Positions 21,033 to 34,111 are shown, counted from the first letter of the stretch. The stretch: 64,000 nt of DNA from Phycomyces blakesleeanus NRRL 1555(-) (GCF_001638985.1 NW_017265150.1:938984-1002983); one strand, 5' to 3'. The notes: generated by a model not told the origin, from the letters alone. Numbers and translations: made by a program.

Positions 21033-22671
21033 CTGTGTGATTTTTGAAATACATTCTGAATATTATACAATAATTCTCAGAATGATAGGAAAACTAGCTA
21101 CTAAATATTAAACATCTAGATTCTATGGATAGAATGGGTCTGTGCGCGGTCATAGAGTTCTGTTATATCTCATTATATCCGAAACCTTAATTGAATTCCG
21201 AGTTTTTTTTTCTAGTAAAACGTTACATTTATTTTGTGTATTGCCTATTTATTCTTGTTTCGGACTCATTCAAGAAGGTGTATATTTCAACAATCTTCTG
21301 ATGATAGCTCAACTATCTTCTGGCAAGTATCAATCTTATTGGACGGGTACTCCATTTACAATTTGAATTTCATTATTTGATTGATCAAAAAATATACTTC
21401 TTGTACTTTTATTTAAAAATAGTTCACGGGAAATAATTTACAAATGGGTTTTTATTTTATTTTATTAAAAAAATCTCAAAATAGGTTCTCTAATAATGGG
21501 CCTTGGATAGTTGGCATTTGGTCTGGGAATTTGATCCAGACATTTGACATTGGGTCTTTGTTTTGCATTCTCGGTTGTGGGTTCTTGATTTTGGGTACTG
21601 CAATTCTACTTTGGTCATTAATAATATCTTTTATCTTTTGGGATAAATAAATGGGAATACTGCAATACCTCTTGGAATATTAAGGGAAGGGGCAGAATCT
21701 TGGGATGACCAAAATCGATTTAATCATTTTCAAAACATGTGTGTACAGATCAGATTTATTCTTTGGAAATAGAGGATCATATTGCTACGGATAGCATTTA
21801 TATAATTTTTGTTGTACTCCACGTATTCCTAATAGAAAGGAAAAAAATATGATTAGTATGAGAGAATAATAATTATAAAGTCTTGCTTACCAGAAAAAGT
21901 GATTCTTTGGCATCCTTTTAATGCGTGTGTGCAAAAGAGAGATAGAGAAAATCTAATAACTTCAAAATGATAATGAAGAAAGTATAACGTTAATATAAGT
22001 GATTAGAAGATATTCTATTAAAGCTAACCATGTTTATTTCCATCATTAGCTTTTGATGGTTTTCATCATCATCGTTTTGCATCTAAAGATTAATAAGCTG
22101 ATGATTAGCATCGCGCAATAAAAGTTGTTTGCTTTCTTATTCACCTTTGTAAGCCAGTGTGTTATGTTAACTCGTGCAGGAAGCTCTACATAATAAAGAT
22201 GATAGAAGTTTTTTAGTGTTAATAATCATGTAAAATAAAGTAAAAAGAAAATATTAAGTAATCACCATAGTGTAGAAAAAGAAGCAAAAGTAAACAGTAT
22301 AAGAGAAAGAGAGAGAACAAAAAAAAAAGAAAATAAAAAAAAAGAAAAATAAAAAAACAAATTGTAAGAGTAGTGAATAAGCTCATTCTGTTCTCAGAAT
22401 TTATTAGGGTCTATTATAATTTAAAGCGTGTGTCCCTATAATTTTTTCTTTTGTTGCTGTATACCCAAGAAGTATTGGGACATATAAATACTACTTTTAT
22501 TTGCCAGATTATTATATCCTCCCTCACATTTTATTAGAAACCTCACATACTATTACTGTGCTTTACCATGTATGTTTGTATAATTAAAATAATATTTCAT
22601 AATATTCTTCTATATATGCTTTATTTATTTATATTTATTTATTTTTTAAAAAATATGTAAATATCTGTAGC
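21033..22671. other. CACTA-1 left subterminal region, no gene
   Basis: About 1.6 kb of AT-rich DNA between the left repeat and the accessory gene. It contains TTGGGTACTG-like G/T-rich stretches at 21500-21620 and an A/G-rich tract at 22300-22360. Nothing coding is supported. Confidence 0.5.
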
Positions 22672-23952
22672 ATGCCTTCCAATGCCACTAGAAAATCAGG
22701 ATGCAAAGGCAAACAGAATGCCCGAGGAACACTTAGCTGTGTTGCTGCTGGCCGGATTGAGCAATGTGAGATTGCTCCAAAAGTATTGCCACTTGCAGCT
22801 TGTCCAAGTGGGGCAGAGGCTCCTGGAATGACTGTCAAGTCCCTAACGCAGATTATGGCAGCCATCAACATGATGTACGATCGTACTGTCGAAGCCAACA
22901 CTGGAATTCATTTTCTGGTCGATGCTCACAACCAAGCCATTGCCCAGCAAGCTCTTGTTGCATCTTCTGTAACTCAGAGAGTAACTGCCGCCAATTTGTC
23001 TACAAATAGACACACCAAAGGCGAAATGTGTGCAACTGTTCTGGTATGATTTTTTCTGACTTCATGCTTTAACACACTACCTAAATAATAATAATAATAA
23101 TCATATAGAATCTCATCAATGGGAGAATGTGGGCGAGAAACTTCTGTTCGAATGATCCTGAGCTTGTTGCTGAAAATGAAAGCCGCAGGCGATGGAACAC
23201 GGATGAGAGGATCGATCATCCTGACAATGTTGAGGTGATTAATTACCTCCAACAGTATATCGTTGCCCAGCCTCGCACAGCTGGGTTCTGGGAGGATATG
23301 ATAGTGCAGAAAATAAAAAACAATTACAAGACATGTTTTCGTGCTGTCAACGCAACCCCCAAGCAAGTGTCTTCCAAAAGGCGCAATAATCATATCAACA
23401 GCCGTTGCATTGAGATAAAATTACAAACAAAAAAAAAGAAATTAAATATTTTGTATTCTGTTCCAATCATTTTAAAATATATCTAGATTCACTTGCATCA
23501 TGTTGATACCTACATTAACAATTGGCTAGCAATTGACACTGAGATGGGATACAAGCCAGGTAACCCTGATGAGATGGCATACTCGCATCTCCTCGAGAAG
23601 AGTGTGATGTCTGATGGTGAATCGGAAGATGAGGACGTCACTCCTATAATCCGTGTGTGGGTTTTGCAGGTTGCTTGTCCTAGTTGGAGAAGTGCTGAGA
23701 TATTTTTTTTAAAGGTGTACACTATAATATATTTCTATAAAAAGATGACTGTACAGAAATAAACTAACTAATTATACATAGCTGAACAGGCTTATTCAGT
23801 TCATTGATTTCTTGGCAGCAGAGAATGACAAGAAGATTTCAACACCACAATCAAAGCAAAGAATGCCCAGATACCTAAAAACCATTGTGGTCACTCCTGT
23901 CCCCAGTCACCTGACCACGATCCTTCCTGTCTGGGCAATTCAAAACCAATAA
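22672..23952 (+). CDS. CACTA-1 accessory protein, spliced, function unknown
   Basis: Exon 1 (22672-23043) ends at CTG|GTATGA. Exon 2 starts at 23109 after CATATAG and stays in frame (NLINGRMWARN...). A third segment starts near 23487 (HLHHVDTYINN...) and carries an acidic stretch (SDGESEDEDVTP). The last exon (about 23783-23952) ends RMPRYLKTIVV ... LPVWAIQNQ. The donors of the third and last introns are weak, so the structure there is tentative. The gene is convergent with tnp2, 90 bp apart. Its C-terminus matches the minus-strand exon beside tnp2 in CACTA-2 (38203-38460), so this is a conserved second gene of the family, perhaps a tnpA-like end-binding protein. That role is inferred from position only. 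Confidence 0.6.
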
Positions 23953-24042
23953 AAACAAACAATTTGCTCTCTTTTTTTTCACTGTCATATTAAAAAAATT
24001 GAATAATATTATTAGAAAGAAAAGAAGAGATAATTATATATT

Positions 24043-27000
24043 TTAAGAGTAAAGTTTTCTAGGCAAAGGAACAATAAGTTTTTTGCTGATATTTCGTAAT
24101 GTTGTATGGTCAACAATTGCAACAGGAAGGAGAATTCGGTGCATTGGCAAGATGCTTTGAAAGTCAGGCAAAGAAAACGCAACATCCCATATTTCTACAC
24201 CTGCAATTTTTCTACTTGTCTCCTTGGAAGCCTTGTATCATTTTACATAAGCAAATGTATGTTGGCTACTTTGGAGTGTTCTGTGATGTGGAGTAGAAAC
24301 AAGTGGACTAAATGAATGAACAAATAGGTACTGAATCTCTCCAACATATGCATACTTTGCTCCGTTTCGACCTTCTATGAACATTGCTTGTATACATGAT
24401 CCTCTTCCATTCGTACCTCTACTTCCCTTGAATGTCTGGCCAAGGAGGTTGACGGATTTGAGCGTTTCAATCCAGTCATTGACGAAAGCTGTATCTTGAA
24501 TCACGTCTTTGCAACTGGAGATGGTGGGATAGTTGTAAACAGCTTGGTAATATCCTACCAAACAATCATACTCCTGTCTTGGCATTATCTCATACGCTTT
24601 TTTTTTGCAAGGGCAGAACTGATGATGGTAAAGGCTCATTACCACGAATTGACAAGTTCGGATTTTTGGCAGCATCAAGAAAGTCTGGTAGAGAGAACCA
24701 ATTGTACAAGGTGGTGCTAGTTGTAGAATCAGCAGGACTATAACCAGTTACCAATTTATCGAAGATGCCAGAGAAATTGAATAGACCAGATGTCTTCAAG
24801 AAATTGCAAACAAAATCGCCTTTATGGGTATCTTCAATGAATGTTTTCATGTATGTCATTTCAAAGCCACTCCTTCTGTTGGTATTGATATTCTTTAGGA
24901 CACTGTTGTATCGCTCGAAACTAAAGAGCCAGTACCCATAAACAGGCCCAAAGTCCTTGATTGTGTCGCGAAGATGAAGATGGAGATGCATGTTTGGAGA
25001 TAACAGATCCTTGCTATACAGCCTTTCACAATCTTTACCAAACTTCTCAAGTGCTATGTGTGCTGACTGTACATCATCTTCGGAAACATTTGGCTTGGTA
25101 AGGAAACAGCAGGCATTCACAAAAAACATCCAATTCTCAAACTTTTGCTTTGGTAGTATGCCTTGTAGAACCACTGGAGAGTATACCAGACACCACGATT
25201 TCCACTCGTCTGCCTTCATAAAGGGAAATCCCTTTGAAATCTTTGATCTTAGCATGGTGTAATCAGGCGGCAATGTCATGTTTTCAATGATTTTCTGCAT
25301 GGCAACGAGTTTTTTATTGTCAATTAGACCATCTGCAACCCATTTCTTCATCATCCTCTTGACTGTACCTAAGAAGAGATTGTGCATTGGATCAATGATC
25401 GTGCAGTGGACAATGTCAAAGTACTGGAGACGATGCAGTTTGGACCAGCAAACACCATTTTCAACTTCAAGACGATGTCTCTCAGCTTCAGTGGTTGCAT
25501 TCCTCCAGACCTCAGCATCCTTACAATTATCATTCTTAGTGCGAAAGAGCCACTTTGAGAAATCAAATCCAGAATAATTGACAGAGCTCGTTCCAGCTAA
25601 TTGGGAGAATTGGCAATTACATTTGTGGCATGCATTTGTACTGGTATGGGATGTGAATCCACACACTTTTCGAGCAGCAGGGATGTCGCAGGCAACCATA
25701 AACAGAGCAGCGCAGATGGTGGTACCATTTGGGCATTGATATGTCTGGACTCTGACTCTCTTGTACAACTTTTCTAATTCGTCAACCAGAGGTCTGAGGT
25801 ACAAATTTATCTCGGATGTTTTTGCTTCTTTCCGACCTGGCATTAACCCAATGAGAATGACATTTTCTTTCTTGAATCTTACACTTCGAGGAAGATTGTT
25901 TACAGCCAGGTAAATTGCACCACACGAATATGTCACACCGTCGAATGGCTGGAACCAGTCAATGTTTAAGACCAACATCAGTGAGCAGTTGCCATGAACA
26001 AAGGGAATTCCATTGGTGTCTTTCAAATCCTTCCACATCAAGCCATCGTACACATCAAACATAGTATTCTCAGCCTTTGGGCTACGGTTCCACAAGTCGA
26101 TTTGGGTTTCAAAATCAGGCTGAGAAAAGAGAGCTTTGATCGAACTCTGAACAGAGTGATACACATATGTTCTTTTTGGAATGGACGACTGATTTCCCAA
26201 CTTGAACAAACTATTACCGCACATTGAGTTATTCCCAAATTTATCAAAGATACAGAAGTGGGGTGTTGATTCATCGTTCTCATATATGCTGTGACATTTG
26301 CTACAAGAAACATATTTCTTTATACCATCTGTAAAGGTATTGAATCCTGCCATGCTTTTGAGACCAGGGATGCTAACTGGGAGATGGAATGGATCTCTGA
26401 AAAGCTCAAGTATTTTGTTCATGATGGCAATGAGAAGAATGGCACCTTCATCGATGACGTACAAGGATACAAAGAGTGCAAGGACCTGTACAATAAAACG
26501 ATAGATGAGACTCAATTCTGAGTTGAATTCAGGAAAGTTGTCTTTTTTAAAAAAAATTAATTTCTATTATTTTATACAGCAGAACCCAATATCCATTATG
26601 AAAGTGTGCAAACCTTCACTATCAAGCATGTCATCCTCACTGGAATCGTCTTTGCAACTGTCAGAATCAAGATCAGAGTTAAACTCTTCATTCTCATAAC
26701 CAAAGACAGCATCGGATTCTGAGAGAGGTAAGACTCAAATAGGCTCTTGTGTCTCCATGTCTACTTCTATACTGGTGTCCATTTCTACCAGAACCATAAA
26801 AGAAGTTAGAGCAAATAAAAATAAAAATAAAAATATATATTTTTACCATCAAAGTCATAATCCATATCATAATCATTGTCTATGGCCACCGAGTTCTGTT
26901 CATCATTGTTGATAACTTCAGGAACATAGCTTACATTAGTTTTGACTGATCTCTTAATAATCACTACATTACATATGTTATTAAATCGAAAATATAAATA

Positions 27001-27186
27001 TAAATATAATTAAAACATAAAAGAAAATTCTCTACATCTATTACGAAAGATGTTTATTCCAGCATCATCTCTTCTTTTATGAAAATTAAATGTCTGTACA
27101 GACACTGTATCTGATCCTTCAAATCTTGTCTTGCAAACAGAACATTTGCATTCTTTTGTTTTGTTTGATTTATGGGTTGGTGTCAT
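24043..27186 (-). pseudogene. CACTA-1 tnp2-type transposase, degenerate
   Basis: Spliced gene. Exon 1 starts at 27186 with a zinc-finger-like block (ECKCSVCKTRFEG ... FNFHKRRDDAG). Acidic exons follow at about 26960-26860 and 26800-26600 (LPLSESDAVFG), then the main exon from about 26516. The main exon has tnp2-family segments: GVTYSCGAIYLAVNNLPR, ENVILIGLMPG, CGFTSHTSTNACHKC and IDPMHNLFLGT. Breaks are an in-frame TGA in the third exon, a frameshift in a ~10-base homopolymer near 24600, and TGG to TGA near 24240. The C-terminus (VPLPRKLYS) ends at 24043. CACTA-2 carries an open homologue. Confidence 0.88.
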
Positions 27187-27398
27187 TGCTTAATAATTAT
27201 TAAAATAATATTATTTTTTAAACAGTAAAGAAGATAAATATATATTCAGGTACAGTTTATTTCATTCAATTTAAGTTTATTATTGTATTTTTTTATGCTA
27301 CTCAGTGCTCTATGACCAATAGAATTGTTTTAAAAAATTGCAATGCTTATTCTACAAAAAAAAATCCTGCACTACAAATTTGGGTTTTCTGTCCACCG

Positions 27399-27444
27399 AA
27401 TTTTACATCCCATCACGTATGGGAATTGGGCATTTTTTGCAGTG
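27399..27444 (-). repeat. CACTA-1 right terminal inverted repeat
   Basis: Plus strand ends GGCATTTTTTGCAGTG, inverted match to 20986-21032. The TTA target duplication follows at 27445-27447. Confidence 0.92.
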
Positions 27445-30400
27445 TTATTTGCTTGGGCAATTCGCATGTTTGTTGTAAGCTGCAAGGTTTTTACATTTCT
27501 CCATGCAGATACTTTCTTAATACATTGGCTTACAACCTGAGCTCTTGTTGCCTTGGGTATAACAGGAAGGACCTGCCAAAAATCGGCTCCAAAGACAAAC
27601 AACTTCCCTTCAAATGGAACGTTTTCAAGCAATGGATCGACAGCCTTCATTATATCTTGCATGGATCTGCTTACAGTATTAAAAACATCTTTACTAATCA
27701 TAGAAACTTCGTCTCAGATAACCAATTCCGTTCTTCTAATAAGTTGTGCTGTTTGTGAGTTTGCGTTGATGGAGCATAAGGAGTTAAGATCAACTTGCAC
27801 TGGAATCTTAAACCTGGAATGTGCTGTACGCCCACCGTCTAACAGCAATGCAGCAATTCCACTTGTTGCTACTGCAAGAGCAATTTTTCCTTGTTGGCGA
27901 GTTTTTTGAAGCAAGGCATTAAAGACAAATGTCTTTCTCGTCCCACCTGGACCATCAACAAAGTACAATTTTGGGGCTCCCACGTTTTCTTCAATTGCAC
28001 TTAATACTGTTGTATAAACACGTCTTTGTGAATTATTGAATGTCAATGTATCTGGATCTGGCAAAACCTGGGCTTGATCGCATAAATCTTCTTGTTCTTG
28101 TATGATGGCTTGAACATCTTGCCCATTTGGGCTAAAGTGCTGGATGTCAGGCATTGGTAAAAGAACAAATCCAGTGAACAACATGAGAGACATAGAGTTG
28201 GCAGATAGATGACTTTCGGTATCCCGTAAACATCTGTCAAACATATCTTGTGTGGGGGCTAATGCAGGAATTCCACTACTTTCTCTTGCCAAATGAAGAT
28301 AATCTTCAATCATAGAATCGCGATGAGCAAGCCACAAAGAGAAAGGATCTGATACTGCACAGAAAATCAAAAGAATAGCAAAGAGTCTTCGTAAAGAAAA
28401 TGGGATCTGATGAGCTGCTGTCACTTCCATACAGTTACTCCACTCATCATCATTCAAAAGTAATCCCAGAGCACGACATGCAGCTTGGTTTGTTTCATAC
28501 ACACATCCTTCTACTGTATGTATGTCTTCAAAGCTTTTGGCCCCTTTAACATTATGCAGCAGTAATTGTAACAAATATTTTTCAATATCTCTCAGAGACA
28601 CTGTGTAAACTCTGCCAATCGTTCCTTTATCAAACCTCTTAGGTGCTGTCCATTTTCGTTCTTTTGTATTCCATACATAAAGAGAAGAAAAGTCGACGTA
28701 AAGAAGTTTTTCAGATGATGGGTGTGTAGCATTATAGTCGAAATATCCCATTAAAGTAGTGTTTTTTCTGGAATTTGGAACATCCTCTGGGTTAGAGGAT
28801 GGATTATAATATACGGGTTGGGCATTTTCCAGATGGATTGAAAGTCGTTGATGGCTGGGATACTCTTGATGAAGCTTGAAAGAAAATATTTTCCAGCATG
28901 CTTCAGAAGCGGAGACATACCGAGCATCAAGAAACTCATTAACTTTGTTTACATGCTCTTGTTGTTGTTGTGGAGCGGAATTGGTGGGTGTAGGCTGCAC
29001 ACAGGCCATTGCACGGTCATGTCCTTTATATACATATTTGTAGAGGTATTTTACGGCAGAAACAGAGGTGCTAATCTCAACATTTATATGAGCATTGTAT
29101 TTTGCACATATGTATCTATTGTGTGGAACAACCCATCCATTATCCATGATCTTTGGCCCTCTTCTAATAACTCTTCCATTTCGACTGCGTTGATAAATAG
29201 GATATCCGTTTCCACCATCGCTAGTCTCATTGCAAAGCTTTTTAGGATAATTCTTTGAACAGATCACATTCTTCATGCATGGTGCTTTTGGATATTTCTT
29301 TCTGCATGAGCCATGCATCATGCATTTTTTTACTGTTTCATATGCCAATGGCTCAGTTTCAGGATCTGGGATTTCAGCCGAAACTATTCTGTCAAAATCT
29401 TCTATTGTTTTTGGTTTATCTTGTGGTCGCAAAATCAAAAGAATGTGGGCATGAGGAAGTCCGCGCTTTTGGAATTCAATGACATATATAAAGGCCAAAA
29501 CTTTCCCAGAATATTTTTTTTGTAAGGTCAATCATGAGCTCTTTGAGCTTTATATATTGAAAACCCAAGAACAAAGATCTGGTCTGTCATTAGCTTTTTG
29601 CCCAGCCATCAGGGAATTTGTGATTTCTGACCACTTTGAATTGCAAGTGAAAGTTATGAACAAATCAGGCTTGCCAAAATGACGCACAATACTCATTGAA
29701 TCTTGATAAAGCTGAGCCATATACCAGGGGCTACCAATAAAAGATGAAAGAATAACTCTCTTTCCAAGATTTGCAAGATTACAATCGTTATGGATAACAG
29801 CATCCTGAATTCCACTATAAAGATCTACACAGAGACGATTTTGATTGCTGGTGATGAAATGCAGCTGATTGTGCTCAACTTTGGCGTACATATCAACAAT
29901 ATATTGTTGAAAGAGGCAGCCAAAAAGATGGAGGAGGTGCTGTGTGTTGCGTTGATACATCAAACGGTTTGAGTACTATTGCATTACTGTAACATGCTCT
30001 CCTGACAATGAGCTGGCATCAATGGTCCAACCATCTTCACCATGTGAAAAGAGTAGCACATAGTGTAAAGCATCATAAGATTGGTGGTACTCATTGATGT
30101 TCTGTTGGAAGTTGGCTCTGGTATGCAGCACAATGTCTCTTGAAGTACCCTCTTCATTATTCATAATAAGAACTGCTATTTCACTTGCAGTTGGAGCATT
30201 GTACTGTCTTTGATCCCGAGGCCCCTCAGCTACTAAACGCAAAGTGAGATCTATAGATTGTCCCTTTTCCCAAGAAATTTGATCCATTGTTCTGAAGAGA
30301 TGTACAAATGGATTTGTTTCCATAAGAATGGACTGAATCTTCTCTAAAAAACTTCTCTCCAATTGTGGGGAATGATACTGTCTTTGATCTATCTGAGCAG

Positions 30401-31436
30401 CACTATCATAAATATAGATCTGAGCGAATTTTGGGTGAGCAATATCAGATTCTGTCACTGGCAAAATAGATCCAATTCTATGACAAATTGTTCCGTGAAT
30501 CCGGAAGTTGTATGCCCCATTGATATTGTTGCCAACAGAGGTATCAATTTTAGCTCCCAAAGAAGTAAAGCTCATTGTACTATTATAGCTTTGAATGTTT
30601 TCAAGAAACTTCTTTCCATCACGTGTTCTATAGTTCAAAAGCTCAGAAATTCCTGTAGGTGTTGGCTCAATTTGGGGGAGAACATGCTTTCCTTTGTTAC
30701 AACACATAGAGAACGTGGGGCTTCTTAAAGAAGAATGACTGTTTTTTTCATGTGCCCACATCATTGCCCCACAAAATTGACACTCGATATCCATATCTCC
30801 CTTGTTATCAACTGCTGATTCTGAAATAGCTGGAAGTTGGGCAATATTATTTAAGCCTCTGCCTCGATTTCTAGATCCTCTTGCTCTGCTACTGTTATTG
30901 TTTGGACAAAATCTGCTTGTAATTCGGCAATGATCAGTTCCATTACAGTGAGGACAATAGGGTAAAATTGATTCTCTATTCACAGTTGAAATCTCCTCAA
31001 CTTCTTCTTCTCTTCCAGTCACTTCTTCATCAGATGAAGTCTCCTCAATCTCTTCTTCCATGACTGCTTCAAGAACTTCAGTAATAGTCTCATTTGCGAG
31101 TGGAAATTCAGTCAACTCAGAAACTGAAATAGAAGTCGATGTTTCTATGTCCAAATTTTGGTCTTGGACAGGCTCAATTCTTATTCTCAAGGCAGCAGCT
31201 ATTTTTTTATAAACACATTTATTATTAAAAAATATATATAATACTTGTAGTAATACGCATAAGTGTATAAATAAATAGTTACTTTGGCTACTTTCTGTAG
31301 GATATTCATCTACATTAGTTCTCTTTTGAGGAATGTGGAGAGAAATGTTCTTTGGGTTCATGAGATATTGCTTATGAGTACTTCTGCTATGTCCAAGCAT
31401 ATGGCAAGCAGCACAATGACGTTGAGTAGATGACAT
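27445..31436 (-). pseudogene. Helitron Rep-helicase, 5' and middle parts, degenerate
   Basis: Order from the N-terminus: a C/H cluster (HCAACHMLGHS), an intron near 31203-31285, acidic and RG-rich regions with CPHCNGTDHCRI, a helitron-like N-terminal domain (to 29550), the Rep nuclease with the HUH motif (GLPHAHILLIL) and tyrosine region (YLYKYVYKG), then Pif1 helicase. Walker A reads GPGGTRKTF where GTGKT is expected (Gly to Arg). Stops or shifts occur at about 29976 (TAG), 29550 (frameshift) and 27714 (TGA where the helicase family has a WDE-type Walker B). The gene is cut at 27445 by CACTA-1. Confidence 0.88.
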
Positions 31437-31849
31437 TTTATTTTTCGGTTTTTTTTTTCAAAGTTAGAGTTTGGTTTGATAGTTGTATAAGTTTTTTGGC
31501 AATAGTTTGTAAAATAAATTCAAGGGGTTAATATCTCAGTATATCATATGACATAGTAATGTCAGGAGCGGATTAGAATTAGCACTCAGTTCCAATCCTA
31601 CCCAATCAGAAACAACTACTCCAACCGCAGTAGTTGGGTGAGCAAGGCCAAGAAGAAGAAGATAATCATTGCTCAGCAAGATACTGCAGCAAAAGGACTT
31701 AGCTAGAATCTAGGATACTGCGGCATCTTATAAATTAATATAAATATCACAAATATTATCACAAATAAGCATTATCTTTATATTCATATTTCATTCTATC
31801 TTATTATTTTATTGTGTCACTTCTCGCATATTACAGTAAAAGTGCTGGA
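31437..31849. other. Spacer with small hairpins, no gene
   Basis: AT-rich DNA upstream of the Helitron gene. It contains a short hairpin AACTACT...AGTAGTT (31612-31636). The Helitron 5' end may lie here but I cannot place it. Confidence 0.4.
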
Positions 31850-32067
31850 TTTTAGATGTGAATAGATGTTTTACAGGCAAATTCGTATATCACGTGATGC
31901 TGCTAATTTTGATTGATTTTAGATATATAAATAGATGTTTTACAGGCAAATTCATATATCATGTGATGCTGCTAATTTTGATTGATTTTAGATATATAAA
32001 TAGATGTTTTACAGGCAAATTCATATATCACGTGATGCTACTAATTTTGATTGATTTTAGATATATA
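31850..32067 (+). repeat. 69-bp tandem repeat, three units
   Basis: Units contain AATAGATGTTTTACAGGCAA and TATATCACGTGATGCTGCTA and are over 95% alike. Because 69 is divisible by three they leave an open frame of repeated peptide, which I take as accidental. Units 1 and 3 hold the palindrome ATCACGTGAT, with one base changed in unit 2. Confidence 0.9.
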
Positions 32068-32214
32068 GATATTAGGTTCAAGAATAAAACGATTAATTAA
32101 AAAGGGGGACTCATTAATTTTCATTTTATACTCATTTTCATTGGCTACAGGTTTAACATCCGCTTTCCAAATCCTAATCCAAATCCGAATCCTAAGAGAT
32201 AATGAAACCCCCTA

Positions 32215-34111
32215 TTATGTTTCTGCATGTAAATAAAGTTTATACCTCGGAGTCATTGATATTAATCTCTAAATAATCTATAGTATTTTGAACAAAAGCT
32301 ATAAATCTGAAAAGAAAACGTGACGATTCAACCCTCCACCTACAAAGAAACTACAAGATCAAACATTTACCTATACAATAGAAATCAGACTACACATATT
32401 CATAATGCTTTTAAGCGCATTTAACTGAGCATACTTTTTTGAAATCCAACAGTGGAATTCACTCTACTGACCACACAAAAACTTGCCAATTTTTATCTCA
32501 AATATCCAGTAATCTGATTGACTATCACAACAATTGTATTTCTTATGAGCCTGGTCCTACACAAGCATCCAGTACCATTACAAAAAAGAATCCAAAAATA
32601 CTATATTTATTTAGCATCTGCTCCAACTATTTTACAATGTCAAAATCCTGATCTTCTTAATATCAAACTCAACAACTCTTTGTAATCTGTAGTCGAAACA
32701 AGAAAATGTTCAATAATCTGTTAAATAACTGAAAGCGGTCCAAGAATTATGCTTTGCCCACAATACTACCCGATCTCAATTTTGGAAACCCTCATGATAT
32801 AAAATACCAAAAAAAAAACAAATATTACACACACAAAAACAGTAACAAAAAATAGCACAAGCTCATGACAAAAAAAAGAAATAAAAAAAGAGATGAAAAA
32901 AAAGAGATAAAAAAATAAAAAAAAAAGAAATAAAAAAAAAATAAAAAAAAGAAATAAAAAAAAAGAAATAAAAAAAAGAGAAATAAAAAAAAGAAAAATG
33001 TAATAGCAATTTTAAAAATAATTCTCCAAATAGTATAACTAGCATTTTTATTTATAAATTTTTATAATATACATAACCATTTTTCCACAAATAATTTCTG
33101 AAAAACTGAAAGTCTCAATAACTGAAAAACTGAAAATCTTAATAACTGAAAATAAAATGGTATCTAACCGCAGAAATTTCTGAAAAACTAAAAATCTCAA
33201 TAACTGAATTTCGAGCTTTTCTCTGGCTCTATACAAAAAAAAACCTTTTTTTTATTTTATTTTATTTTATTTTTTTGGTTGGGCAAACCCATGAGGAGAA
33301 ATTTCACCCCTTCCTTCGAGACAGAGGACAGGACACCAGAAAGGTTCTGGTAGCACTGCAAATCAGCTAATAAAATAAATGTTCTTAAAAGTGTGAAGAA
33401 GCTTAATATATAAACATTCATTATTCTTCAACACGTTCTTTATCTAAATATATTAAAGCAACAGGACAAGACTATACCTTGATAGAAACGTTTAAGTTAT
33501 TAGATTGTTTTTGGTATATATACCCCAGTGTCTTAATAAAAGTTTCTCAGTTGTCTTTCTTTCTCAATTTTAACACCCTTCTTATTTTCAAAAAAAATGC
33601 CTATTTCCAACAACTCTCTCAAATTTGTTATGGACAAGTACTGTGAAATGGTCAGTCACAACGGTTCTGCAGACCAAACCCAGTTTTCTGGAGTTGCTTT
33701 CAACCCCTTGTGCAATTTCAACCAAGAGATTGTTGACAAAATGCATGGAGAAGTTTTACTTCGATCTGTGACAGATGTCTTTGTCAACCATGCCAATATG
33801 GAATGGACCCGTGCCTTGGCCGGAAACCCAGCAGTCACAAACCTCCTCAGTCTCAAAAGTTTTCTGCCAACCAAAGTCAACGAGGCTACAACCAAGACAA
33901 TTGTTGCACAGAAGCCGAAGACGAATCTGCTGGAGAAGGTCGACTCTGATTCTGTTCCCACTGCAGAAAGCATAGGTCAAGGTTCGTACCGAAAGTACAA
34001 CCAAAACCAGATGAACAAGCTCTTCTCTTTGGTTTTCTTGGAAAACCAGACTGCTCAGAGAGAAGATCCAGACCGATTTTGATGCTGCCACGGTGGAGAC
34101 TGATGAGTTCA
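32215..34111 (+). repeat. Second copy of DD34E element (leader and start of gene)
   Basis: Matches 16395-18590 from the leader through codon ~195 of the transposase, with shorter A-rich and minisatellite tracts. It is cut at 34112 by the left end of CACTA-2. The remainder of the transposase is not found in this window. Confidence 0.88.
33597..34111 (+). pseudogene. DD34E transposase copy 2, truncated
   Basis: Starts with ATG at 33597, 75-80 nt after the conserved TATA box at 33515-33522. It matches the 510-aa protein for about 150 codons. A ~60-bp deletion then removes the helix-turn-helix and shifts the frame near 34054, so the frame ends at 34082. Homology continues out of frame to 34108, where CACTA-2 begins. 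The DDE core is absent. Confidence 0.9.

Larger units (their letters stand above)
20986..27444. mobile_element. CACTA (EnSpm/CMC) element CACTA-1, 6459 bp
   Basis: Terminal inverted repeats of about 46 bp start CACTGCAAAAAA. A 3-bp target duplication TTA is present on both sides (20983-20985 and 27445-27447), as expected for the superfamily. It carries a degenerate tnp2 gene (minus) and a convergent accessory gene (plus). It sits inside the Helitron helicase reading frame. Confidence 0.93.
19950..31436 (-). mobile_element. Degenerate Helitron split by a CACTA element
   Basis: The Rep and Pif1 helicase coding pieces run from 31436 down to 27445 and resume at 20985 down to 20097. The interval 20986-27444 is a separate CACTA insertion. 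Outer limits are approximate: I found no confident 5' TC or 3' CTRR hairpin end. Confidence 0.75.

Noticed and set aside
31858..32100. An 80-codon frame of three identical peptides as a repeat protein
   Set aside because: It exists only because the 69-bp unit is divisible by three. No start context and no extension beyond the array.
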